Origin: Hirundichthys speculiger
Taxonomy: Eukaryota > Chordata > Actinopteri > Beloniformes > Exocoetidae
Assembly: GCA_018398805.1 (NCBI GenBank)
Contig: JAGFBZ010000852.1
Location: 124,001 to 188,000, forward strand
Length of the DNA: 64,000 nucleotides
Direction: 5' to 3'
The translations under genes and the position numbers were made by a program. Below, one piece after another: positions 10,860 to 21,326 of this stretch. How positions within the stretch are numbered: position 1 is the first letter of the stretch; the number at the start of each line of letters is the position of its first letter. Under the pieces are notes generated by a model, which was not told the DNA's origin, made no database searches, and saw nothing but the letters and a program-made list of their open reading frames with translations.

Positions 10860-12785
10860 CGCACTATTCAAAGTCAAAGTCAAAGTCAACTTTATTCTCA
10901 ATTTTTCCAAATGTACTAGACATACAGAAGAATGGAGAAAAAAAAACGTTTCTCACTGTCCCACGGTGACAAGTATCAAGTCAAACTTAAATGTGCAACA
11001 GTTAAGAAAAGAAAAACAGTTAAAAACAAGAACATTTCTGACACCAGTGTACCTAGTAAAGTGCAAAAAGGATTCATTGCAAGTATGTTGGATAGTAGTA
11101 TGTATATAAATAAATGAAATGGTATAATTTGTGTCATATATCAGTTTTAATAAAATCTATCACAATAAAATCTATGTTCTATGAGGCAGTAATGTGCAGC
11201 AGTAGTACAAAAGAAAGTTTAGCAGCTGAAATGGTATAAATATGTGTCATGTTTAAATATCTATCACAGTTTTAAAAATCTATCACAGTATAAGTAGCAG
11301 CAGAAGGGTTTTTGAGGCAGCAGCAGTGCAAGAGAATTTATAATAGCAGCTTAGTTATCCTAATGTTGGCTGATCATGATTCAGAGACAGTCGGTGAGAG
11401 GAGGGAGTGGGGGGAGAGGTGGGAGTGTTGGGAGGGAGTTAAGCTTCCTGACAGCCTGGTGGATAAAGCTGTTCTTGAGTCTGGTGGAGCGGGCACGGAG
11501 GCTCCGGTACCTTCTCCCTGAAGGCAGGAGGCTGAACAGACCGTGTGCTGGGTGGGTGACATCACACACAATCATGGTGGCTTTGCTGGTGAGGCGGGTG
11601 AGGTATGTGTCCTGCAGGGAGGGGAGGGGGGCACCGATGATCTCCCCAGCTGTTTTCACGATGCGCTGCAGGGCTTTCCAGTTGTTGTCTGTGCAGCTCC
11701 CTCCCCACACAGTGATGCAGCTGGAAAGGATGCTCTCAATGGCGCCACGGTAGAAGGTGGCCATGATGGAGGGAGGAGCCTGCGCCCTCTTGAGTTTGCA
11801 GAGGAAGTAGCTGTGCTTTCTTCGCCACCGATGCAGAGTTGCTGTTCCAGGAGAGGTCCTCGCTGATGTGCACCCCCAGGAATTTGGTGCTGCTCACTCT
11901 CTTGACAGCGGCCCTGTTGATGGTCAGCAGAGGGTGTTGGGCGTGTCCTCTCCGGAAGTCGACAACAATCTCCTTGGTCTTGGTGACGTTCAGCAGGAGG
12001 TTGTTGTCACTCCACCATGTGGCCAGAAAGGTCGACCTCCTTCCTGTAGTGGCTCTTGTTGTTTTTGGTGACGACCCCCACCAGGGTTGTGTCGTCCGCA
12101 AACTTCACCATGTGGTTGGAGCTGTAGGTTGGTGCGCAGTCATGGGTCAGCAGGGCGAAGAGCAGGGGGCTGAGCACACAGCCTTGGGGGGGCTCCTGTG
12201 CTGAGCGTGATGCTGCTCGAGGTGTTGTTGCCGACTCGTACCGCCTGTGGCCTCTCACTGAGGAAGTCTAGCAGCCAATTGCGGAGGGGAGTGTTGATCC
12301 CCAGCTGGTCCAGTTTGAGGATGAGTTGTTGGGGGATGATAGTGTTGAATGCTGAAGTGAAGTCAATGAACAGCATTCCCACATACGAGTCTTTTTTATC
12401 CAGGTGGGTGAGGGTTGGATGGAGGACAGAACAAATGGCATCTTCTGTGGAACGTTTGGCCCTGTATGCGAACCGGAAGGGGTCGGGGGGGATTTGATGT
12501 GGGACATGACTAGACGTTCAAAGCACTTGATGATGATGGGGGTCAGTGCTACCGGGCGATAGTCATTGAAGCAGGATGGAGCAGGTTTCTTTGGAACTGG
12601 AATGATGATGGAGGTCTTGAGACATGATGGAACAGCAGCTTGACTAAGGGAGGTGCTGAAGATGTCTGTGAAGACATCTTTGAGCTCCTCTGCGGAGTCC
12701 TTCATCACACGACCCGGGATGTTGTCTGGACCTGGTGCTATTGACCCGTTTACTCTGCAGTAAGACTGGTTGCTGCACAACATGT
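10860..12785 (-). mobile_element. 5'-truncated CR1/L2-type LINE
   Basis: From high to low coordinates the minus strand encodes an [78 protein letters not shown] and the C-terminal FSLLPSGRRYRSLRARSTRL. The frame changes several times (near 12380, 12250, 12100 and 11760), so it is inactive. The low end carries a (TTTGAC)n tail at 10864-10890. Plus-strand open frames here are shadows. Confidence 0.88.
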
Positions 12786-12789
12786 CACC

Positions 12790-13380
12790 GTTAATGCATC
12801 AGTGAGTGTTAACCAGCGCTCTAGTTTATAATCTGAGGATGAAAGTCTGATATATGAGCATACTGTCCCGAGTACTGATGGATCAGCTCAGTGCAGGAAA
12901 CACGTACATCTATGATGCTGCAGGCTCTTGGCTGCATTCTCAGGGCCCATTTTTAGCACGTTTATGAATGAGGCCCCGAGTGTTTAGGGCTCCCTCTTGA
13001 ATATGCTCATATTCAGAGTTGTTTATTGTGGTAGCAGCCGGAGGATTTCCTGTTTCCTGCCACTCTGGACGGTCGGCGTTATTGCTCATACCAACGATGG
13101 GCAGAACCTTCCTGTCCTGATCCTGGAGCGCACCTCGTCAGATGCATTGTGGGGGTGATCCTCGAATGCTTTCTGCCGTGTACAGTTGGTGACAGAGTGA
13201 GTGTCTCTCTCTCTGACATGGAGCCTCTGATTCTGTCATCTGTTATCATGGTAGTTCTCTGAAGCAACAACATCTATCAATCTACTCAATTGTATAGCAT
13301 CTGTTACAATGTCAATTGTCTCCAGGTCTTTACAGAGACCCAGAGCATGACCCCCGAGCAAATATCATTAACTAAAAATA
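12790..13380. other. no gene seen
   Basis: Unremarkable non-coding DNA between a LINE and a pogo-like fragment. Confidence 0.4.
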
Positions 13381-13800
13381 CAGTAATCCCCCACACTTCG
13401 TGGTCTCAGTACATCGCGGAAGTTTCATAAATATTCATAGAAAAAAAATTCGAAAAAAAAATTCGAAAACAACAAGAGCTGACAGGGGAGGCCCCATGAA
13501 CGAATATCGAGGCCTGTGATTGGCTGCTATGACGGGCATTACTGTGCCGTCGGTTGTCTGTACGCTGATTGGCTGACACGCGTCCCAGCATCTCCCATCT
13601 CGGTCTCTCGTCAGCTACGCACAGAGGAGAGATCGTCAAAGTGAGTGTACCTTCCGTAGATTTTGCGTACACGTGTACATGTATACTGTATGTACATGTA
13701 CATCCACATCGTGGTTTTCACCATCCGCGCGGGGGGGGGGGGGGGTGTGTCACAGCAAAACTGAGGATTCACCATCATAATAAGAGACTGCATCCTTCAT
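13381..13800. mobile_element. pogo/Tigger-like transposon end fragment
   Basis: It starts CAGTAATCCCCCACACTTCG and continues CATCGCGG, like the terminus CAGTGATCCC seen intact at 59399. It contains a GC-rich untranslated-looking block and a 15-base G run (13731-13745). The other end is not seen. Confidence 0.45.
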
Positions 13801-13839
13801 GCCATGAAGTTTAGTTTTGAACAGTTAACTATTCTGAGT

Positions 13840-14018
13840 ACCCAAATTCCTCACAAGTTCACCTTTATCCAGTTGAGCTCTGTGGTAACAACTTACAAAC
13901 ACCTTCCTCATTTAGGAAGTTGCTGTCTACTTTGCTTGTCACAGGTTGTTGATGCCAGTTTGCCTCCAGATGCAGCCAGCGCATTTACATCACATCAAGA
14001 ATGAATGTTGAATCTCTC
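13840..14018 (-). repeat. body of a tRNA-Leu-headed repeat, copy 1
   Basis: Reading away from the tRNA, it contains GATGTAAATGCGCTG, GGAGGCAAACTGGCAT, TTACCACAGAGCTCAACTGG and AAAGGTGAACTT in that order. The same blocks follow the degraded tRNA at 22835. Confidence 0.65.
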
Positions 14019-14101
14019 TACCAGGAGTGGGGCTTGAACCCACGAGAGCATTCGCTCATTGGATCTTAAGTCCAACGCCTTAACCACTCGGCCATCCTGG
14101 T
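14019..14101 (-). tRNA. tRNA-Leu (anticodon TAA)
   Basis: The 83-nt minus-strand sequence has a perfect 7-bp acceptor stem (ACCAGGA with TCCTGGT), A box TGGCCGAGTGG, anticodon loop CTTAAGA (anticodon TAA), a long variable arm typical of Leu, and T arm GTGGG-TTCAAGC-CCCAC. It has no intron and appears functional. About 180 bp downstream is shared with the tRNA-like repeat at 22835. Confidence 0.9.
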
Positions 14102-14510
14102 CACATAAAGGCTGGACGTTTTTTGCTTTTTTCAGTTTTCTCAGCACACATGTTAATGCAGGGTCTAAACAGGACCATAGTGATACTGCAGTTCTTTAAA
14201 AAGTCAATCAGGACAAGAGTCCAAAGTTACTATCTGTGTGTGTTTTTTGTTTTTTTGTTAATAGTAGGTATGGGAGACATGAGAAATCTCCCCTTGAATC
14301 AGAAGTGGGTCACACAAAAAACAATTAACTTTCTTCTTGCTCGTTACAGAAGTAAGCTTTCACTGGCTCATTCTGACTGTGCAGCCACAACCCGATTGGC
14401 TGACGCATACGCTGAAGCAGGAAAAGTTGGAAATCCCCCAATTTTAGAGGGAGGCAATGCTCTAAACATGACACACGGAGCCCACAATCCAGCTGGACAA
14501 CGGATGACGT

Positions 14511-14850
14511 CAGGGGCGGACTGGTAATCTGTGGATTCAAGAAAAGTCCAGAACAACCGTCCGGTCTACGGCCGTCGGCCCTGTTCAATAACCAAAATGT
14601 TCAGTCTATCTACTAACAACAGGAGGCGCTAAGACGATCATTTATCATTTACAGGCCTAAAAACCAACAAAGCAGACTAACGTTAGTGTCTGTCAACAGA
14701 ACTGTACAGACTGTAGTCTAAGTTTTAAATAATATGTATATCTAAAGTGTTAGAAATTTGGAGGTATAAGTACTAGTAGTAGTAAGTTATTGGTGGGCCT
14801 ACATAGGGAGGGAAGTCCAGGGCCGATTTTTTAGTCCCAGTCCATCCCTG
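14511..14850. mobile_element. 340-bp hAT MITE
   Basis: Termini are CAGGGGCGGACTGG and CCAGTCCATCCCTG, flanked by an exact 8-bp duplication GATGACGT (14503-14510, 14851-14858). No coding content. Confidence 0.88.
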
Positions 14851-14858
14851 GATGACGT

Positions 14859-15610
14859 CACCCCAGTTAAAGACTATGGAGATGGACGCAGACGACGCTC
14901 GCAACGACGCTTAGGTGTGAACGTAACAGAAAGAGACGGGACCAAGGAAAGAAAAAATGAACTCTGTTCGCAAAGAAACAGACCTTCAAGGGAGACCAGG
15001 CAGTTATAGGACTGGGGAACGCAAGGAACGCAAGAATCACATGAAGGACAACGAAGAACTAAGAACATTTTTCAAACAAAAAAAACAAAAAAAAAAAAAC
15101 AGAAAAAAAATCAGACAATTGCAACAAAAAATTGTTGAGATAATAACTGGTCTCTTCACTTCCCAGATGTTTACAGACAGCTGTTAAAAGACGAAGGGAT
15201 GACATGAGTTCCTGCCGTCAAAGTCAAAATGGGCTGATATTTTCAGTTTTCGGTACATGATATGTTCTTTATGCTCTGTTCGGAATAAAATATGGCTTTA
15301 TGAGATTTGGAATCAGTGCATTTTTTTCAGTTTTTTTTCTTTTCTTTTTTTTTTTTTGGTTTACGTTTTACATAGTGTCCCAGCCTTTTCTTGGATCTGT
15401 GATTGTGATAGCACATTGGTCAGTTGTGTCATACCATTACATTACTACTACCATTATAACAGTACAATACTGTTGTAATAAAATTCTATTTCAGTCAATA
15501 TCATGAGGAAAGAGGGAAGGAGCAAAGAGAAGATTTTCACAATATTGCAAATATAGTATGTGATTCCAGCACCACCATGCTAGCTGAACTGCCGTGTACA
15601 AAGTCATTTC
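14859..15610. other. no gene seen
   Basis: A/T-rich homopolymer tracts and short chance frames only. Confidence 0.4.
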
Positions 15611-15611
15611 C

Positions 15612-15698
15612 GGGTCACGTAAACCAGACAATTAAATGTTAAAAACAAATTCGGTGCCATGGCCTGTCTTTTCATTTTGTATTTTTTTAACCAAGTCT

Positions 15699-15743
<45 letters not shown>

Positions 15744-16323
15744 GTATTATATATATTTTTTTGTGTGTTAGATTAAAAGATTGAAAAACAAAATAAAATG
15801 TCACTTTTTAATTTTTACACTGACAAAGTTACAGAACTTTAACATGGACATTTTCATTTTAAAGTTCTCCCAGACTGAATTTTTGACAGAAACAAGGTTA
15901 TTTGTAACAACTGACAAGTTGAACTCCCCGTTAAAAGTTTCTGCTGTTACCTCAGAAATTAATGTTTTAATGTTCTGATTGTGGCTCAGGATTTTGTTGG
16001 TAGACTTTTTCTTATTTTTCATAAAAAAAACAGGATGACATTAATGCCCTGGCAGTGGCAATAAGCTTTGTTTTATTTTACATTTTTAAGATGAGATTTA
16101 CACTAAATATGTGTCACTGACAAGTACTGATGTTAAAAGTGTTTGAACAACAAATGTTATGGCACTTTAGTTCATATGGCAGCAGAACATTTAAATAAAA
16201 GTGACCTTTACACTACTATTGAATTCATTATTTGATTTTGCGTGTACAATGACGGACACCGATATTAATCAGGGAAATAATGCAATTAATCGCGATTAAA
16301 AATGTAAACGTTGCCCAGCCCTA
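15612..16323. mobile_element. hAT element, left-truncated (family of 42704)
   Basis: It ends ACGTTGCCCAGCCCTA and is closely similar to 43120-43820 (same order of CAGACTGAATTTTTGACAG-type blocks). The left terminus TAGGGCTGGGCAA is absent. A (TA)n run lies at 15701-15737. Confidence 0.75.
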
Positions 16324-16329
16324 GTATTT

Positions 16330-16760
16330 ATAGTTCATAACAACTTTTATACTCGGTACTCTGGTGTTTCCAGAATATTTCCCAGGGTCCGTGAAGGCAG
16401 CACTCCTCGGTCTCTCCCCCTCCCAGTCTCATCGCAGTTCTGGTCTGACTGGCGGCTCGAGGCGCAGACACTCTGTCCTCTGGTTGACGAGCGGGCTGCT
16501 GCGCGTGCTATCCGCGGGAACGGTGAGTCCACGGTGGTCGCGTGGGATCGGCGTCCGAACCAACACTCGGGGTCTTTTTTATTCTCATTATTTTTCCGTG
16601 CCTTTTCACGTGCGTGCGAAGGCGCGTGAAATCGCGTGCGGTGCTGCAAATCTCAACTGGGAGGGGCGGAGGGAGGGAGGGGAGGGGAGGGGAGCGGGGA
16701 GCCTAAAAGTTGCAGCACCGTTTATGAAATCAATGCAGAGCGACTATTAACGTGCGCGTG
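16330..16760 (+). promoter_or_regulatory. GC/CpG-rich candidate promoter and untranslated first exon of the Ig-like gene
   Basis: A locally GC- and CpG-rich stretch breaks an AT-rich background. It contains a good donor (GCGGGAACG followed by GTGAGT near 16524), and the next plus-strand acceptor before an ATG is the leader exon at 21281. This fits an upstream untranslated exon, but no transcript evidence is visible and it could be another CpG-rich repeat. Confidence 0.35.
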
Positions 16761-17361
16761 CAGGGAGTGCGGAGGACAGTTTGTCCTCTTGATTTAATTC
16801 TGTATTTATTTATTGTATTTATCTTCCTCCGCGCGACCACACCTCTGTGTATGAAAACAGCCGCCCACATACCTCCCTTTGTATTCTTCACTGAACTCTG
16901 ACGTCAGCGAGGGAAGCTGTGGAAAGCCAAAAGTGACAAAATTTATCTTTATTTAAGGTCGCATTGGTTTCCTCCCCAAAAAAGAAAAAAATGTGAGGTG
17001 TCAAATTACAATCTCCACCCTTTAATTAGAGGCCTGAGCACAAGCCTGTTGTACTTTTCTGTCACTGTATGACGCTGCAGATTAATGCGATCCATGCTGC
17101 ACTACACGAAATCGGTAGATAATTAATTTACCGCATTTTACGCTGTGTAATTGGACGTTCATTAAGTCGTGGCTACGACAGAAGCAAACCAGTGTACATT
17201 TCAGCGTCATCACGTCATTGACCACCTCAGGTTGATGCTAACGTGCTAACGCTCCGATGACTGGAAAGCTAGGGTTTGCCGTAGGCTGTTCATGTGGTCT
17301 GAAAATAAACAGATCAAGGAAAAGAATTGTCTCTCTTCTTTATTTGACATATATTGCATAT
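16760..17361. other. no gene seen
   Basis: Non-coding; part of the inferred first intron of the Ig-like gene. Confidence 0.4.
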
Positions 17362-18251
17362 TAGGGATGTAACGGTATGGAAAATTTGATATTTTGATTA
17401 TAGTGACCAAATTATCACAGTTTACGATATTATCGCGATATTCTTAATTGCCGTACAAATGTGTAAAAAACACATACATTTTAATAATTACACAAAATTT
17501 TGGGATTATATTAAAACATATTAAAACATCAGAAGGCAAAATCTTATTAAAATGAAACTTTCACATTAAAAGGGGAAACAACTGGCACAGAAAGGTTTTA
17601 TTTTAAATTAACAAAATAAATAACAGGAACAAAGCTTATTTGTCTGGTGCAAATTTAAATAAACACTTTAACAACCATAGTAGGTCAAAATATGCAAACA
17701 ATTATCAGGAACAAAAATTATTGTGCAAGTTCAAAGTAAATAAACTTTTGACTTTAAGCTGAACCCTAAATATGTATAAATGTGTAAATAAAGAAATAGT
17801 TGTATAGGAGCCAAATATGAATTGTAGTTCACTCTGTGTGTCTGTGGGTGTCGCTGTGTTGTTACCTGAGGGTCAGGTATAAAGGTAGCTGCCTGTTATT
17901 GGTTAGGTGTTTGGACCCGGAAGGACAAAAGGTTTTTGACCGCTGTGGCGCTAACGTTATGGTTGTCGGATCAGTTAATGGAATAAATTAATATTTTAAC
18001 TGCATCAGAAGAACATCGTTCTTGCGTGCTATCACCACTTTCCGTCATGCTAATGTTACGATGCTGATGTTACAAGCTACAAATTCACGCGAGACACAGT
18101 CGCGAGTCGCTCGCAGACTTGAATGAGGCTGATATTATGTATCACGGTAATCGACCGCGATAATGAGATATGGTCAAACATAGACGGTAATCGTTATTGC
18201 GTAAAATTTTACCGCGCTGTTACCGTAGTAGTGGTAACCGTTCCATCCCTA
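17362..18251. mobile_element. 890-bp non-autonomous hAT
   Basis: It begins TAGGGATGTAACGGTA and ends AACCGTTCCATCCCTA. The flanks TTGCATAT and TCGCATAC match at 6 of 8 positions, fitting an aged 8-bp duplication. No transposase remains. Confidence 0.78.
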
Positions 18252-19233
18252 TCGCATACATCTGCCCGGTTCCTCCCTTGTACCTGGCTCTGTTGTTGCT
18301 ACTGTGGACGCGCTGGTGTTTACGTCATTTCATGGCGCGTTCCTATTGGTTGTTTAACTGACAGGCTCGTGGTAGGCGGCCACATGCGAATCCTCCAGAT
18401 TTCTGGTGCTGCTTGATAACTCTTTGGTCACCAGATGGTCCTGTCTTTCATCTTTGTTCACGCCTCACTCTGAGATGTACGACCACCGTTTTTGAGCTAC
18501 AATGGAAAATATTTCCCACGATTGTGTGCGTTTGTTTTTCAGAGTTGGTTAAAATTGTGCAGCTTCAATACAGTGTAACACCTGTTACACACCACGTCTG
18601 GTATTTGTTACAGGTGTAGGACTCATTGATCCATATTGTCCATATTGGCACAGTGATTTAATGATCCAAGAGCATCGTTGCAAAACGAAAATGTCAATCA
18701 GATATTGGTACTGTAGACTGCATAACAAGAACTGGACCAACCCTCAGTGATGAAAGGCACCAGCGGGGATCCAGGGTTGTTTTACGGGGCCTAAAACACT
18801 GACGTGTGTCCTTTACCAGGAACGACCCCGTAAAAAATATATATTAGAAAGAAAAAGAAGAAAAGTCTGACCTGTCAAACAGCCGGTCAGATTTAATATT
18901 TTATATTTACAAGCGTGAATGACTCGTGTTTAGGGCGGGACGCTGATACTTGGACATCCAGATATTTGTTCTTTATGTGGACATGCAGATTTCAGTTTCA
19001 TTTATTTTTAATGGGCAGTCACACTCCCCCCCCCGCATCTGTAAAAGTCACCTGCAGTTATCCTTCACCGTCCACTTTAGCGGCGTGCTGGAGACCTCAG
19101 CTGTGATGTGACTACATTTGAATCTCAGTGATGACAAGTTAGTAAATTATAAACTCTGATTTGATCCTCGGAAAGGAAGTTTTTTTCCTCCGACATATAA
19201 GTTACGTTCCATGTATCACACTTCCATGTTTTA
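18252..19233. other. no gene seen
   Basis: Non-coding intron or intergenic DNA, without recognised repeats. Confidence 0.4.
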
Positions 19234-19935
19234 GGGTGAATTCCAATTCCTCCCTTAACCCTCAATCTCAACTCTCGCCCTTAATCCTCAATTTTTGGCC
19301 CTCAATCTTAACCCTCGAAAGTAAGTGTAAGGGCTGTTTTGTGACTTAGAAATGGGACAGCCCTTGAGTGCAGTTACGTCTTCAGACTGAAATGTATCAG
19401 AGTCCGTGTTGTCTCTGTATTCCCTGAAATGACTCAGGGATAACATTGAAAAGAGCGCTGTATATTCTCTAAATAATATTAGCAAATAACACAATAGAGG
19501 ATTCATTATTCAGTCCTCCGTCACTACACAACAAGTAACATGAAGCCGCCCGGGACCGCTGGCCCGGGAGCAAGCATCGTAAAGTAAAAGAATAAATGTT
19601 ACGCAACAACGATGTTAATCTATGAAAAAAGTCTCAAACAAAGACAATAAGATGGTTTCGTAACATTTATATCTTTAAGAACTACGAAGATACTTACATT
19701 TGTAGCTAGCTTTCTTCGTCGCCATCGTTTTCGAAGACGTGTAGGTGAAAATACGCAGTGCCTTCTGGGTAGCCCTTACTCCCAAGGGTGGTGCTGGAGA
19801 GTCTCAGTATTGAGGGCGATAAAGCCCTCAAACTTGTCCTTCAATTTGACTTTCTTAGAATCGGGACAACACTTGCACTTAGCGGGAGCGCGCATTTTTG
19901 AGATTGAGGGTTAAGGGAGGAATTGGAATTCACCC
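19234..19935. mobile_element. TTA-flanked MITE, copy A (PIF/Harbinger-like)
   Basis: The termini GGGTGAATTCCAATTCCTCC and its inverse are nearly perfect and long, and are flanked by TTA (19231-19233, 19936-19938). The 3-bp TWA duplication points to PIF/Harbinger. On the minus strand near 19720 the interior keeps ATGGCGACGAAGAAAGC followed by AAATGTAAGT, which looks like a leftover first exon and donor. Confidence 0.82.
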
Positions 19936-19938
19936 TTA

Positions 19939-21280
19939 ATCTTAATCGGATTTACGGAAACATCAAAATCATCAAAAACCACACAGTAATGTCTTTGTTT
20001 GGGTTGGCATTTCTTCCAAGATATTATGGCAATAAAAGCAAAAAAAGTTTGAACAACTCCTTCCTTTGTGGACTGTTGAAAAATTTTACTTTGAAAAAGT
20101 TCACATGTACTCAACACTAGACTGGCTATATCGCAGCTTCTCATTGGTTGGGACAATATCATGATGCATACCTGGAAGATGTCCTCATGAATGCCCCGTA
20201 GAGGTCATGAAGCTTCAATACCATGTGGTGGTTCACGTCTCGAGAGGGCAGGCAACCTGTGTACAGAGGTTTCAGTCCTCAATGCAGCAGTCGTGGGTTT
20301 GATTCCCAGCCTGTGTGACCCTTTGCTTCCCCTTTCGCTGTCAATAAAAACCACTAGTGTCCCAAAAATTGTAGAGAAAAACACCTTTTTCTTTTTAATT
20401 GATCTTACAATGACCTCTGAGGTAAGAATTAATTGATGGAACATTTTAGACAAGTCCAAAATTACAGGAAAGTACGCCACACCCACTTAAAACGTCTGGT
20501 GGTGATTTAACGGAGGGTGAATTTTGACCATTTTGGCTTTCCATAGGTCACCATCTGAGGCCCCTGAAGGATTCAAGTCCTGACAAAAATAGATCTGGCT
20601 TTATTTAAGTCTTACGCTGGGCCCTGCCCTTTTTAGCAGTTTGTTGGTTTCTGTCTGTGCAACTGTCAGATTATAGGTACCACCACAAAGTTCCCCAAAC
20701 TTCATGGATATCAAATAAAGGAATATAGGAATCACAAAAGCTGGAATATATTGACAGCAATTACATCTATGTTTCAATGCTTCAGGTCTGAATAGAGGAA
20801 ATATAAAGTTGATACTTTTGTTTATATCTGTATAAATGTGCTGCGTAAATACATTTAAATATTTTATTCGGAGCACCTTTTAATATTTCTGTTGTACAGT
20901 GGGGCAACTAGTTGTTTAAGTTCTCCTACTTAGAAAGATGAGGTTTGTAATTTTCATCATAGGTACACATCAACTAAGAGACAAAATAAGAAAAAAAAAA
21001 TACCCAGCCCTGTCATGTGCTAAAGTGTCCCTTGGCAGGACATTTAACCCAACATTACCTCAATTTCCTGATCCCAAACCTGGATAAATGGAGAGGGGGG
21101 TCTCAGGGAGGCCATCCGATTTAAAAACCTACCCCAAATCAACCTTCTGCCCAGACAAATGCAGCACCGCACGCTTCTACAGGGTCATGTGACATCAATG
21201 AGATTCATTACTGCTGAATTAGTTATTATTGAAACTATTCTTTTTCCCTGGCTTTAATGAAATCTCTGACACCTCCGCAG
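19939..21280. other. no gene; one tRNA-like SINE candidate
   Basis: GTGGGTTTGATTCCC near 20294 resembles a pol III B box, and TGTACAGAGG about 40 bp before it could be an A box. The rest up to the Ig-like leader exon is non-coding. Confidence 0.35.
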
Positions 21281-21326
21281 ATGATGTGGGGAGTTTTGCT
21301 CCTGCTGGCTGCTGCTCTGAGTGCAG
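21281..21326 (+). CDS. Ig-like gene exon 1 (signal peptide)
   Basis: It encodes 15 residues of a hydrophobic leader plus one base. The ATG directly follows an acceptor-like CCTCCGCAG, so transcription probably begins in an untranslated exon upstream. The donor is GTGAGC. A near copy of this exon with both splice sites lies at 44019-44064. Confidence 0.85.

Noticed and set aside
11312..12497. Several plus-strand frames of 69-125 codons
   Set aside because: They are shadows of the minus-strand LINE reverse transcriptase at 10860-12785.
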